Positions 26,348 to 35,329 of a stretch of 64,000 nucleotides of DNA are shown here, piece by piece. Location of the stretch: NCBI GenBank assembly GCA_016415585.1, contig CP066552.1, positions 3,038,001-3,102,000 of the forward strand, written 5' to 3'. The translations under genes and the position numbers were made by a program. Position 1 is the stretch's first letter. The number at the start of each line of letters is the position of its first letter. The notes under the pieces are model-generated. The model was not told the DNA's origin. It did not search any database and saw only the letters and a list, made by a program, of their open reading frames with translations. Source of the DNA: Pectobacterium carotovorum. Its GTDB lineage: Bacteria > Pseudomonadota > Gammaproteobacteria > Enterobacterales > Enterobacteriaceae.

Positions 26348-27429
26348 TAGCGACGCCCCTCTTCATCCAGCCGAATTTTTTCATCCGGTCGCAGCTTACT
26401 GACGCCTGCGGTCACCACGCGGTCGCCTTGTTTCAGCCCCTCGGCGACGAAAATCGCCGTGTCGCTGTAGCGCGCGATGGTCACCGGCTGCAAACGCACG
26501 GTCTGAGTTTCCACGTTCACGACATAAACCGCAGGTTTGTCCCCCTGACGCGTGAGCGCAGACGCGGGAAGTTCAATGACAGCCGTGTCGGACTGCTGTA
26601 TCGCACCGTTCACGCTGGCACCCAAGACCATCGCCGCCGGTGGCGAGGTTAAGGTGACTCTCACCCTGAAGGTTCGCGTAACGGGATCGGCCTGCGGACT
26701 GATATCGCGTACGCGCCCCTCTGCCTGAACGCTCGGTTCAGACAGCAGTGAAACGCGGATAACGCGCGAAGGCAGCGACGGATTGACCAGACGCTCCGGC
26801 ACATCAAACACCGCATCGCGCCCGTCAAGCGAAGCCAGCCGGACCACCTCCTGCCCGGCGCTCACCACCTGACCGGGGTTCACGCTAACCGTCGTGATCA
26901 CGCCATCCTGTGCTGCCGTAAGTTGCGTGTAGCTGAGGCGCTCCTGCGCACCTTTGACGATAGCCTGTGCACTTTCACGTCGGGAAACAGCGGCATCCCA
27001 GTTTGCCTGTGCTTCATCAAGCTGTACCCGCGCAATTGCCCCACCCGGTGCCAGCACCTTCATACGGGAGAAATTGCTTTTCGCCAACCGTTCTGCCGAG
27101 GCTGCGCTGGCTAAATCCGCCTGTGCGCTGCGCAACTGGTTTTCGCTGTCGCGCGCGTCGAGCGTCGCAATCACATCGCCGCGCTTCACGGATGCACCGA
27201 CATCCACCAGACGATTAAGCACGCGTCCATCCAGACGGAAACCCAGTACCGTTTCTTCGTGCGGACGAATCTCTCCCGTCAACGACACAGGTTCACGATT
27301 CATCGCCGGCATGACGAGCTGCGTTTTCACCGGCCTGACAGGCGGAGGCACGGGCGCATCATCAGCACCGTCGCAGCCGCTCAGGAACACGGCTGACAGC
27401 AGACAGAAGGCAAAACGGCTAACCATCAT
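26347..27429 (-). CDS. RND periplasmic adaptor (membrane fusion protein), lipoprotein
   Basis: A 360-residue HlyD/AcrA-type adaptor. The N-terminus has a lipoprotein signal (CLLSAVFLSGC), so it is lipid-anchored in the periplasm. ETVLGFRLDGRVLNRLVDVG is the first half of the biotinyl-lipoyl-like domain, the alpha hairpin follows at about 100-165 (ENQLRSAQADLASAASAERL), and the barrel comes after. It bridges the RND permease to an outer-membrane channel. No TolC-like gene is adjacent, so TolC is the likely partner. Start has a GAGAGG site; two adjacent ATGs are possible. Confidence 0.9.
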   Translation of the reverse strand: MMVSRFAFCLLSAVFLSGCDGADDAPVPPPVRPVKTQLVMPAMNREPVSLTGEIRPHEETVLGFRLDGRVLNRLVDVGASVKRGDVIATLDARDSENQLRSAQADLASAASAERLAKSNFSRMKVLAPGGAIARVQLDEAQANWDAAVSRRESAQAIVKGAQERLSYTQLTAAQDGVITTVSVNPGQVVSAGQEVVRLASLDGRDAVFDVPERLVNPSLPSRVIRVSLLSEPSVQAEGRVRDISPQADPVTRTFRVRVTLTSPPAAMVLGASVNGAIQQSDTAVIELPASALTRQGDKPAVYVVNVETQTVRLQPVTIARYSDTAIFVAEGLKQGDRVVTAGVSKLRPDEKIRLDEEGRR

Positions 27430-27451
27430 TACAACCTCTCAGTAAATGGCA

Positions 27452-28267
27452 TCAGAACGAATACAGAACGGCCAACGTGGCGCCCGTATCATTGCGTCGT
27501 TCCACAACCTGACTATCCGCTACCTTGTCGGTGAGCCAGGTTGACGTCACCGCCACGTTAGTTGACCACGCGGGACTAAATTGATGCGTCCAGTTTGCCC
27601 CCAGCGCATAGCCATAGACGCCTTTTCCCGCATGATAAGCAGCCAACCCAGAGCGAGCGCTCTGCTGCTGCGTCACGCCGTAATAGGTTTGGTTAAAGCG
27701 TGCATCCCCTATCAGCATGTCCGCCGACAGTGCCAGCACGTCATCCTTTTCTGCTGATTGCCACACGGTACTCTTTGCCCCGACGCGATACTGATTACCG
27801 CGCGCGCGCTCACTCAGTGCAAATTCGCCACTCGCCTCCAGCGCCAGCCAGGGTGCAAACTGATACCCCGCCGTGACGGTGGTTGTTACCGATCCTTTAA
27901 TTTTCCCCATGCCTTTCAGGTGGTTCGAACCCGCACGCCAACTACTTTTTTTGTCATCCCTTCCCCTGTCATATCCCACCGCGTTATCGAAATAAAAACC
28001 GGAAGGAGACTGGTATTGCCAGCCGATGCCGTGCGAAGAATCCGCATAAAGTGCGCCACGCTGCACGGTCAGGGTAGGCATCAAACGGGCCTGACGGTCT
28101 TTGCTCCCCGAGTAACGTGGTGCATTCTGTCCAACAGCCCCCACGGTAACGTCCGTATGGTCGCCCCAAAATGACGCAGGTACATCTTCCGCCGCCTCAG
28201 CAAATGCCGCGCTGGACAGCGCGACGGTAGACAGACAGGTGGATAAAATCATTTTTGTTATGTTCAC
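27452..28267 (-). CDS. MipA/OmpV family outer-membrane protein
   Basis: A 271-residue outer-membrane beta-barrel protein. The N-terminus is a signal peptide (MILSTCLSTVALSSAAFAEA). Barrel blocks include VTVGAVGQNAPRYSGSKDRQ, LYADSSHGIGWQYQS and a terminal YSF, the aromatic end expected for barrel assembly. I chose GTG 28267 because AAGAGGT lies six bases before it; the frame is open to 28327. MipA binds murein enzymes in E. coli, while OmpV relatives are porin-like. It sits where an outer-membrane factor would be in an RND operon and is divergent from the two-component system. Confidence 0.85.
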   Translation of the reverse strand: MNITKMILSTCLSTVALSSAAFAEAAEDVPASFWGDHTDVTVGAVGQNAPRYSGSKDRQARLMPTLTVQRGALYADSSHGIGWQYQSPSGFYFDNAVGYDRGRDDKKSSWRAGSNHLKGMGKIKGSVTTTVTAGYQFAPWLALEASGEFALSERARGNQYRVGAKSTVWQSAEKDDVLALSADMLIGDARFNQTYYGVTQQQSARSGLAAYHAGKGVYGYALGANWTHQFSPAWSTNVAVTSTWLTDKVADSQVVERRNDTGATLAVLYSF

Positions 28268-28330
28268 ACAGCACCTCTTTTTATGCAGTAATCGTGCATC
28301 CGCCATCTTTTCCCGAATTGTCAGCACACA

Positions 28331-28354
28331 TTTTTCAGTACACTTTTTAGTACA
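28331..28354. promoter_or_regulatory. Direct repeat, candidate response-regulator site
   Basis: TTTTTCAGTACA is followed after one base by TTTTTAGTACA, in the 181-bp region between mipA and the response-regulator gene. Tandem repeats about one helical turn apart are typical OmpR-family binding sites. Function is inferred. Confidence 0.45.
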
Positions 28355-28448
28355 ACAGTTATTGGCTTTTCAGCACCGTGGCGGATTATGCTGATGCATA
28401 GTCAAGAAACGCTGTGTGGTTTTTTAAGATTTCATCAAGAGGTTCGCG

Positions 28449-29138
28449 ATGGCGGAAAAACGGGTATTGATTATTGAAGACGACATGGATGCAGCCAGCG
28501 TGCTAGAAGCCTATCTCCGGCGCGATGGCTATCAGGTGTCTATTGCGTCTGATGGACAACGGGGCCTGCACATGGCGCTGACCAGTAAACCCGACTTGAT
28601 TCTGCTGGATGTGATGTTGCCGAAGATGAACGGTTCCGAGGTGCTGTCCGCCCTGCGGCAGCGCAGCAATATCCCAGTGATTATGGTTTCAGCCATCGGT
28701 GACGACCCGGAAAGAATTGGCGCACTGCGTTACGGTGCGGATGATTATGTCGTCAAACCCTATAATCCGCAGGAGGTGATCGCACGGGTGCAGGCCGTGT
28801 TGCGACGAACCGGTTACGCCATCCGGGAAGACGCTATCCTGACATTCGAAAATCTCTCGGTTGATCCGACCTCCGTGACGGCCAGCATTGCGGTATCGCC
28901 ATCAGACTCCGTCTTTCTCGACCTGACGCCAACCGAGTTCAATATTCTGGTGACGCTGCTCAAAACGCCGAACCGCGCCTTCACTCGGGGAGAATTACTC
29001 GAAGCCTGTCTGCCAGAAAGCGACGCGCTGGAACGCGTGGTGGATACCCACGTCCACAACCTGAGAAAAAAACTCAATCAGTACAACATCGTCAATGTGC
29101 TCGTCACCGTCCGCTCCGTCGGCTATCGATTCCGGTGA
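28449..29138 (+). CDS. OmpR-family response regulator, AdeR-like
   Basis: A 229-residue response regulator. Receiver domain residues 5-118: acidic pocket IIEDDMD, phosphoacceptor Asp in DLILLDVMLPKMNG, and KPYNPQEVIARVQAVLRR with the conserved lysine. The C-terminal winged helix ends SDALERVVDTHVHNLRKKLN and VRSVGYRFR. From memory, the receiver end and the SDALER-VD-HV-LRKKL block match AdeR of Acinetobacter, which controls an RND pump. It is divergent from the mipA-adaptor-RND genes and directly upstream of its kinase. Confidence 0.88.
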   Translation: MAEKRVLIIEDDMDAASVLEAYLRRDGYQVSIASDGQRGLHMALTSKPDLILLDVMLPKMNGSEVLSALRQRSNIPVIMVSAIGDDPERIGALRYGADDYVVKPYNPQEVIARVQAVLRRTGYAIREDAILTFENLSVDPTSVTASIAVSPSDSVFLDLTPTEFNILVTLLKTPNRAFTRGELLEACLPESDALERVVDTHVHNLRKKLNQYNIVNVLVTVRSVGYRFR

Positions 29139-29140
29139 GT

Positions 29141-30367
29141 ATGATGAAAAAGTCGCTCTTTCTGTCAGAAAACATGTCGCTGTGGCGCTGGCTGTGCTTT
29201 CGCATCATTTCTCTGCTGCTCGCCGCCGTGATCACCATCGCGGGTCTAATGTGGCTGCGCTTTGCCATCTACAGCATCTATATTGAACAACACATGCCGG
29301 ACGCAGTACGTACTGAATTTCAGCAATTCACTGCACAAAAAGATTACGGTAACCCTCGCTACCAAGAGATTATCAATCAGTTCTATGGCCCAGAAGCCTT
29401 CGCCCCTAATATTGCCAGCAGCGACTGGCTGGTGCTCGCGATTATGGTGCTTATCGCTTTACCCACCATGGTGGTTGTGGTGCTATGGCGAGCGCGCCCG
29501 CTATCACAGCAATTTTCCAATATCGCCAACGCCGCGCGCGACGTCGCACAGGGGAAATTCGATACCCGCACACAGCGCGTTGAGCAGGCACCGATGGAGT
29601 TAATTACGCTGGCGGACGACTTTAACAACATGACCGCACAGTTGGAGCGCTACGAGCGAGAACTGCGCGAATCCAGCGCGGCGTTAGCCCATGAACTGCG
29701 TACACCGTTAAATGCGGCGATGGGCCGCGTTCAGGGCATGATGGATGACGTCTTCCCGCAGGATAAATCACAGTTGGCAATGGTCATTAAACAGCTCGAA
29801 CAGCTCAATCACGTGATTCAGGATCTACACGTCCTGTCACTGGCCAGAGCCGGACAACTGCCACTGGTGCACACGCCTTTCTACTTCGACGAACTGATCA
29901 CGGAACGGCTGACGTGGTATCGGCCTCAGTTAGAGCAAGCTGGGTTTCAGATACATGTTGATATCGAACAGAGTGACTTTTGTATTGCCGACCGCGAGAG
30001 ATTGGGACAGGTGTTCTCTATCCTGATCGAGAATGCCTTAAGCTACGCCAGCGACGGCCGCTATTTGGCGATTGAGGTGCGCGAAATAGCGGTACGAGAA
30101 AGCGCACCGTGCTGGCAGATTACCGTTGCCGATCGCGGGCCGGGCATTGAGCCAGAATCATTGCCCCTGCTTTTCGACCGCTTCTGGCGCGCCGAGCATT
30201 CACGCGGAAGGCACTCCGGCGGTAGCGGGCTGGGGCTTTCCATCGCGTCGGCCATTATCACCGCACATGGCGGCACGATTAAGGCTGAATCCCATGCAAA
30301 AAGTCATGCAGAACGAGGGGCGAACGGTGGATTGGTTATCATCATGACCCTGCCGCGTACGGCATGA
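29141..30367 (+). CDS. Sensor histidine kinase, AdeS-like
   Basis: A 408-residue membrane kinase. Two transmembrane segments (about residues 20-45 and 92-112) flank a short periplasmic loop, followed by HAMP (QFSNIANAARDVAQGKFDTR), the HisKA box SSAALAHELRTPLNAAMGRV with the phosphorylated His, and HATPase_c with VADRGPGIEPESLPLLFDRF and GGSGLGLSIASAI. I take ATG 29141; a GTG at 29135 overlapping the regulator stop is equally possible and adds two residues. Pairs with the preceding regulator. Confidence 0.87.
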   Translation: MMKKSLFLSENMSLWRWLCFRIISLLLAAVITIAGLMWLRFAIYSIYIEQHMPDAVRTEFQQFTAQKDYGNPRYQEIINQFYGPEAFAPNIASSDWLVLAIMVLIALPTMVVVVLWRARPLSQQFSNIANAARDVAQGKFDTRTQRVEQAPMELITLADDFNNMTAQLERYERELRESSAALAHELRTPLNAAMGRVQGMMDDVFPQDKSQLAMVIKQLEQLNHVIQDLHVLSLARAGQLPLVHTPFYFDELITERLTWYRPQLEQAGFQIHVDIEQSDFCIADRERLGQVFSILIENALSYASDGRYLAIEVREIAVRESAPCWQITVADRGPGIEPESLPLLFDRFWRAEHSRGRHSGGSGLGLSIASAIITAHGGTIKAESHAKSHAERGANGGLVIIMTLPRTA

Positions 30368-30406
30368 CAGAGCGGCGTACCGTCGGCAATTGCCAATAAC
30401 TAAAAA

Positions 30407-30429
30407 GCATAGCGAAATTATTGCTATGC
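30407..30429. terminator. Hairpin after the kinase gene
   Basis: GCATAGC and GCTATGC form a 7-bp stem around a 9-base loop. An A-run flanks its left side, so on the minus strand it is followed by T5. A second small hairpin, CCCTG-CCG-CAGGG, followed by A6, comes right after. Confidence 0.45.
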
Positions 30430-30620
30430 CCTGCCGCAGGGAAAAAACATGGTAGATCGTGGCAATACTCATCGGCTACATGGCGAGACAAACAGAACAA
30501 CCTCAGACGCCACGCGCTACAGCGGGGGCTGACCGCATGCCAACGTGATTGTCCTCTCAATGAATCGTTATATTTATCTGGAATGAGATAAGGCGAAAAG
30601 AACTAATTTCGCTATAAGTA

Positions 30621-30644
30621 TTTCGCTACTCTGCATGAGCGAAA
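30621..30644. promoter_or_regulatory. TTTCGCT inverted repeat upstream of the binding-protein gene
   Basis: TTTCGCT-N10-AGCGAAA is a perfect 7-bp dyad 42 bases before the start codon. A further direct copy TTTCGCTA lies at 30607-30614. A regulator site is inferred. Confidence 0.45.
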
Positions 30645-30685
30645 TATATCGCCTCGATTAAAACTCAACCATCAGGGTAATTATA

Positions 30686-31519
30686 ATGAAACGTTCTCTT
30701 CACCAGGTATTCATGGCGATAACGCTGATTAGCGCCTCCTTCTTTAGTCAGGCTGCGGAAACGCAAACCTCAACCTGGCAGCACATCAAACAGACCGGTG
30801 AATTACGCATCGGCGTGGCACAGGGTGAGCCGTGGTACTTTAAAAATCCCTCGACCGGAGAATGGGACGGCATCGGCTATAACATCGGCAAAGAGCTGGC
30901 AAACGATCTGGGGGTAAAACTGGTGACGGTGGAAACCACGTGGGGCAATGCTATCGCTGCCTTACAAACCGGCCAGATCGATACCATGCTGGTGCTCGAC
31001 CCGACGGAAGAGCGGAAAAAAGCGGTCGATTTTCCTGAGCAGCCTTTCTTTTGGTATGCGCAAGGCGTGCTGATTCGCGATGGTATCGCTGTGACCAACT
31101 GGGACGACCTCAATCGGGAAGATGTTAAGATCGGCGTGACGCTGGGTTCCAGCCCGGACCTGATTCTGACCAAACGCCTGCCCAAGGCACAGTTGGTACG
31201 TTTCCCGAATATGGATGAAGGCGTAGCGGCGTTTTATGCCGGTCGTGTCGATGCTCTGTCTTACTTCCACCCCGCTCTGGCATTGCAGCAGGCCAAAGTC
31301 GGTAAAGGTAATTTGATTCTGCCGAAACCGATTATCGAGGTCAGCACCAGCGGAGCCATCCGTAAAGAAACCGACCAGACCTTCCATAACTTTCTAAATG
31401 ACGAATTTGCCAAACTGTATAAATCCGGCAAGACGCAGCACTACTATGAGCAGGCGCTCAAATTGCGCGGCGTGGACGTCAGCAAAGTGCCATCGGTCAT
31501 TAAAGAAGACTGGAAATAA
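30686..31519 (+). CDS. ABC transporter substrate-binding protein, polar amino-acid type
   Basis: A 277-residue periplasmic protein of family 3. The signal peptide is residues 1-24 (ending SFFSQAAE). The mature part opens IKQTGELRIGVAQGEPWYFK, followed by DGIGYNIGKELANDLGVKLV, the typical first-lobe fold, and IDTMLVLDPTEERKKAVDFP. It should bind an amino acid or similar zwitterion. The permeases and ATPase lie downstream at 33114-35301, separated from it by an oppositely oriented MmgE/PrpD gene. Confidence 0.88.
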   Translation: MKRSLHQVFMAITLISASFFSQAAETQTSTWQHIKQTGELRIGVAQGEPWYFKNPSTGEWDGIGYNIGKELANDLGVKLVTVETTWGNAIAALQTGQIDTMLVLDPTEERKKAVDFPEQPFFWYAQGVLIRDGIAVTNWDDLNREDVKIGVTLGSSPDLILTKRLPKAQLVRFPNMDEGVAAFYAGRVDALSYFHPALALQQAKVGKGNLILPKPIIEVSTSGAIRKETDQTFHNFLNDEFAKLYKSGKTQHYYEQALKLRGVDVSKVPSVIKEDWK

Positions 31520-31553
31520 TTGGCATCGGATAACAGAACGGTCCTGAACGGAT

Positions 31554-32963
31554 TCAGGACACACTTATTAGCGGGGTCAGCAGCGCGGCGACATCCTGAC
31601 AGTGCTCAAGTTCGGATAACGCCGCCGTTGCCTCCGCAACATGTGTTGGGGCACGTCGGGACGATAGGTTCTCCGCAAATTTCGCCATGATGCGGCTTTC
31701 CGCTAACGGATGTTCCGCACACCCCAGCGGAAACGCAATGCGTTCACCGTTCACCACCTTTCCCTGCGTAACAACATCAACCTGCAACACCGGACGACGT
31801 TCCTGCGCCATAAGCTGGTCAAGCTCGGGCGACACCTCAACGTGAACCTTATCAGCCAGCGCTTGAAGCACCGGGTTGGCTAAGGTCTCATCGGCACTCC
31901 AGCGATGGCGCGGAATACGGTGGGCAAGACAGGCCAGCGCAAACGGCAGGCTGAACTGTGCATCCGTTTCATTTTGCGGTCGCGTATCCATAAAATCAGC
32001 GGCCAGCCTCTGGCTTCCTTTTACCCGAATAACGTCGATGTCCTGCGGCAATAACGCCAATTCGTGCTGTAGGCGCTCGAAGGATTCCAGCGCAGTATGT
32101 ATCCAGCGACAGGCCGGATACGCTTTGAAACTGGCGTGCTGAAGCGCCCATTGTTCTCCCAGACCGGTAATCAATGCCGCTTCATCAAAGTGGTCAGATC
32201 CCATCATGCGCCAGAACCCGTGCTCGCCGGACAGCACATCTCTTGGGCCGATAATCCCGCCACGATGCAGCTCGACAGCACGGACGCCCGATTCCGCCGC
32301 AGGGGCGTTGTAATCCTTGAAAGACACCAGCGGTCGCTGCTGCCAGTTGTATTTGTGTAAGCTGGGCAACGGCGTCAACGACGCGGCCAGACCGATTGCG
32401 TTCTCTACTCCTTCGGCATCACATCCCGTCAGTAATCCGTAGGCTACCGCCGCCCCGATGGATTCATGCTGGCACACGCCATAGACCTGCTGAAAACGCG
32501 CCTGAGTCGGTTGCTGAGACTGAATGATTCGCCCATTGATTTCATACGCCGCAGCCAGCGCACAAATCAGCGTTTCGCCGTCGATCGGGCGCGTTCCTAA
32601 TGCTGCCAGCGCGGCAGCAACCAGTGTGGCACCGGGGTGCCCCATGCCGCGCCCAGCAACCTCATAGCCATCATCGTAATCCAGCGCATTGATCGCCGCC
32701 GCATTCAAAAATGCCGCGCCGATGGCGGCTAGCGGCGCTCCGCCATCCACTATTGGGCTGTTACCTGCTGCGTAGTGCAGGCGGGTGACGCGCGCGCAGT
32801 CCCGCACCACCTGACTGTTTGCGCCAGCAATGCCACAGCCCAGACTGTCGATAAAATGCAGCACGATTTTTCTTCTTAATGCCGCGGGAATGTCCTGAAT
32901 CGTCAACCGATGAGCAAAGGTCGCCAGACACAGCGTCAGAGGTAATACGGCAGAGTGAGTCAT
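31554..32963 (-). CDS. MmgE/PrpD family protein
   Basis: A 469-residue member of the family that includes 2-methylcitrate dehydratase, aconitate decarboxylase and iminodisuccinate epimerase. It opens AHRLTIQDIPAALRRKIVLH and HFIDSLGCGIAGANSQVV and carries NALDYDDGYEVAGRGMGHPG, the family's D-D-x(n)-H-PG signature, and KAYPACRWIHTALESF. I chose the ATG at 32963 (MTHSAVLPLT); 15 upstream codons are hydrophobic and unlike the family. It is embedded, on the opposite strand, in an amino-acid-type ABC importer locus with a class IV aminotransferase, so an amino- or imino-acid substrate is plausible but unproven. Confidence 0.85.
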   Translation of the reverse strand: MTHSAVLPLTLCLATFAHRLTIQDIPAALRRKIVLHFIDSLGCGIAGANSQVVRDCARVTRLHYAAGNSPIVDGGAPLAAIGAAFLNAAAINALDYDDGYEVAGRGMGHPGATLVAAALAALGTRPIDGETLICALAAAYEINGRIIQSQQPTQARFQQVYGVCQHESIGAAVAYGLLTGCDAEGVENAIGLAASLTPLPSLHKYNWQQRPLVSFKDYNAPAAESGVRAVELHRGGIIGPRDVLSGEHGFWRMMGSDHFDEAALITGLGEQWALQHASFKAYPACRWIHTALESFERLQHELALLPQDIDVIRVKGSQRLAADFMDTRPQNETDAQFSLPFALACLAHRIPRHRWSADETLANPVLQALADKVHVEVSPELDQLMAQERRPVLQVDVVTQGKVVNGERIAFPLGCAEHPLAESRIMAKFAENLSSRRAPTHVAEATAALSELEHCQDVAALLTPLISVS

Positions 32964-33113
32964 CAAAAAATCGTCATTTGTTATACATAAAAGGAATATT
33001 AGCACCACGTTTTATTATTTATTTATCATTTTTTCGACCTGCTAAGATGCATAGGTTCTAACAAAATAAGAAACGTATTTCCTAATTACGCACTTTTCAG
33101 GGGCGCTATATTT

Positions 33114-33791
33114 ATGTCGTATCAGTGGGATTTTTCCGCCATCTGGCCTTACCACCAGCTACTGCTGGAGGGGCTATGGGGAACAATAAAGATCGGTGCG
33201 ACCAGCGTCCTGATCGGTATGGTGGCAGGCATGGTTCTCGCCGCGATGAAAATGTCGCCCCGACGACTGATGCGTCTGCCCGCCGTGATGCTGATCGGCT
33301 TTTACCGTAATACGCCTGCGCTGGTGCATTTTTTCTGGATTTACTATGCCCTGCCCGTCATTACGCCCTTAACCTTTTCGCCTTTCACCGCTGCCGTGAT
33401 CGCGCTGTCTGCACAGTCCGGCGCGTTCTACGCCGAAGTCTACCGTGGCGCGATCTCTTCTATTCACACCGGGCAATGGGAAGGCGCAAAAGCGCTGGGG
33501 ATGCCGAAATCGACCGCGCTGCGACGGGTTATTCTTCCGCAGGCGTTACGCCGGATGATCCCACCCTTTATTGAGCGCTCGTTTGAACTCATCAAATCCA
33601 CGTCGCTGGCGTCATCACTGGCCTATAGCGAACTGCTTTATCAGGCGATGCAGATCAACAGCCAAACCTACCGACCGCTGGAAGTCTACAGTCTCGTGGC
33701 GGTGATGTATTTCACCCTGCTGCTGCTGATTAGCCTGTTCAGTCAACATATTGAGAAACGGCTGTCACTGGCAGACCGTCGACTCGCGTAA
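33114..33791 (+). CDS. ABC transporter permease, polar amino-acid type
   Basis: A 225-residue His/Glu/Gln/Arg-type permease. It opens with the N-terminal helix and LLLEGLWGTIKIGATSVLIG. GFYRNTPALVHFFWIYYALP is the family block, and the ATPase-contact EAA loop reads GAKALGMPKSTALRRVILPQ at about 123-142. It lies nine bases before the second permease and shares its arrangement, so the two form a heterodimeric channel. Divergent from the MmgE/PrpD gene. Confidence 0.9.
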   Translation: MSYQWDFSAIWPYHQLLLEGLWGTIKIGATSVLIGMVAGMVLAAMKMSPRRLMRLPAVMLIGFYRNTPALVHFFWIYYALPVITPLTFSPFTAAVIALSAQSGAFYAEVYRGAISSIHTGQWEGAKALGMPKSTALRRVILPQALRRMIPPFIERSFELIKSTSLASSLAYSELLYQAMQINSQTYRPLEVYSLVAVMYFTLLLLISLFSQHIEKRLSLADRRLA

Positions 33792-33799
33792 GGAACAGC

Positions 33800-34465
33800 A
33801 TGCATTATCAATGGGATTTCTCGCTGGTCTGGCACAACATTCCCGTGCTGCTGAAAGGCCTTGGCGTCACGCTCGAACTGTGGTTGCTGGCCGGCGCGCT
33901 GGGCACCGCGCTGGGGTTGGTTCTCGGTCTGTTTCGCGTATTTGGCAAACGCTGGCTATCGCTGCCTGCCAGATGCTTTGTCGAAATATTCCGTAATACG
34001 CCCGTTCTGATCCAACTGATCTGGTTCTATTACGCCTTTCCGGTTCTGGTTGGTTTGCAGTTCAGTACGTTTGGCGCCGCCGCGCTGGCACTGACGCTCT
34101 ATAGCGCGGCGTACTGTACGGAGATTTTCCGTGCCGGGCTGCAATCCATCGATCACGGGCAGTGGGAAGGCGCGAAAGCGCTGGGGATGCGTCACTCGGT
34201 CATTTTGCGGCGTGTGGTTCTGCCTCAGGTACTGCGTAACATGCTGCCCGCCTTAACCAACCGGATGATCGAGCTGGCTAAAGTCACCTCGCTGGCCTCG
34301 ATACTGGCCGTCAATGAACTGATGTACCAAGGGCGACTGCTGAGCAGCACCTATTATCGTCCGCTGGAAATTCTGACGGTGGTGGCACTGCTCTATTTCG
34401 TTTTGATCTGGCCGGGGAGCTACCTTGCCGCACGACTTGAACGTCGTTTCCGTTCCACCCCCTAG
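33800..34465 (+). CDS. ABC transporter permease, polar amino-acid type
   Basis: A 221-residue paralogue of the preceding permease. It opens LLKGLGVTLELWLLAGALGT; EIFRNTPVLIQLIWFYYAFP is the family block and GAKALGMRHSVILRRVVLPQ is the EAA loop. It starts after AAGGAACAG nine bases from the previous stop. Both open with a similar motif (YQWDF), suggesting a tandem duplication origin. Confidence 0.9.
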   Translation: MHYQWDFSLVWHNIPVLLKGLGVTLELWLLAGALGTALGLVLGLFRVFGKRWLSLPARCFVEIFRNTPVLIQLIWFYYAFPVLVGLQFSTFGAAALALTLYSAAYCTEIFRAGLQSIDHGQWEGAKALGMRHSVILRRVVLPQVLRNMLPALTNRMIELAKVTSLASILAVNELMYQGRLLSSTYYRPLEILTVVALLYFVLIWPGSYLAARLERRFRSTP

Positions 34466-34488
34466 CCTGACAGCAACACAGGATTGCT

Positions 34489-35301
34489 ATGAGTGAAGAT
34501 AAAGTTCTGCGTGAAGATATAGACCTGAATGAGGATGTCGTTCTGCGCATCCGCGGACTCCAGAAGCGCTTCGGTGCCGTTGAGGTATTGAAAGGTATCG
34601 ATCTGGATGTGCGGCGCGGTGAAAAAATCGCCATCATCGGCGGCAGCGGTTCGGGGAAAAGTACGCTGCTGCGCTGCCTGAATTTCATGGAGATCCCCAG
34701 CGCTGGCACCATCGAACTGGATGGTGTGGTTCTGGGGAAAACGGATGCCAAAGGCCAGCGTGATTACCCGGAAAAACAGCTGTGCGCCGTGCGGGAACGC
34801 GTAGGGATGGTGTTTCAGCAATTCAATCTGTTTCCCCACCTGACCGTGCTGGAGAATGTGCGTGAAGCACTGCTGTCGGTAAAGAAAATGCCACGGCATG
34901 ACGCGGATAACATCGCCAAAGCACAGTTGGAAAAAGTCGGGCTGGGCAATAAGCAAGAGGCTCGTCCCGCCAGCCTGTCCGGCGGGCAACAGCAGCGCGT
35001 GGCGATTGCCCGTGCGCTGGCGATGTCGCCGGAGATCATGCTGTTCGATGAACCCACCTCATCGCTGGATCCAGAACTGGTGGGCGAAGTGCTGCACACA
35101 ATCCGGGCGCTCGCGGAGGAAGGCCGCACGCTGCTGCTGGTCACGCATGAACTGGGATTTGCCTATCACTTCGCCGACCGCGTCATCTTTATCGAGAATG
35201 GCGTGATCCATGAAATGGGCAGCGCCGAACAGGTGCTCAAAAATCCGCAGCAACCTCGTACGCAAGCCTTCCTTGCTCGCTTTGCCGAGCGATCCTTTTA
35301 G
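34489..35301 (+). CDS. ABC transporter ATP-binding protein, polar amino-acid type
   Basis: A 270-residue ATPase. Walker A GGSGSGKSTLL at about 51-61, Q-loop MVFQQFNLFPHLTVLENV, signature LSGGQQQRVAIARAL at about 163-177, Walker B IMLFDEPTSSLDPELVGEV and the H-loop LVTHELGFA. An extra 15-residue acidic N-terminal segment precedes the usual start. It powers the two permeases upstream and is followed 28 bp later by the aminotransferase gene. Confidence 0.92.
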   Translation: MSEDKVLREDIDLNEDVVLRIRGLQKRFGAVEVLKGIDLDVRRGEKIAIIGGSGSGKSTLLRCLNFMEIPSAGTIELDGVVLGKTDAKGQRDYPEKQLCAVRERVGMVFQQFNLFPHLTVLENVREALLSVKKMPRHDADNIAKAQLEKVGLGNKQEARPASLSGGQQQRVAIARALAMSPEIMLFDEPTSSLDPELVGEVLHTIRALAEEGRTLLLVTHELGFAYHFADRVIFIENGVIHEMGSAEQVLKNPQQPRTQAFLARFAERSF

Positions 35302-35329
35302 CTCATCATTCACATTCAGGAACAGCACG

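Larger units (their letters stand above)
30368..30685. other. Upstream region of the amino-acid-binding protein gene
   Basis: It holds a hairpin at 30407-30429 that probably ends the kinase transcript and a TTTCGCT-based dyad at 30621-30644 near the next gene. No coding frame here is convincing. Confidence 0.5.
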
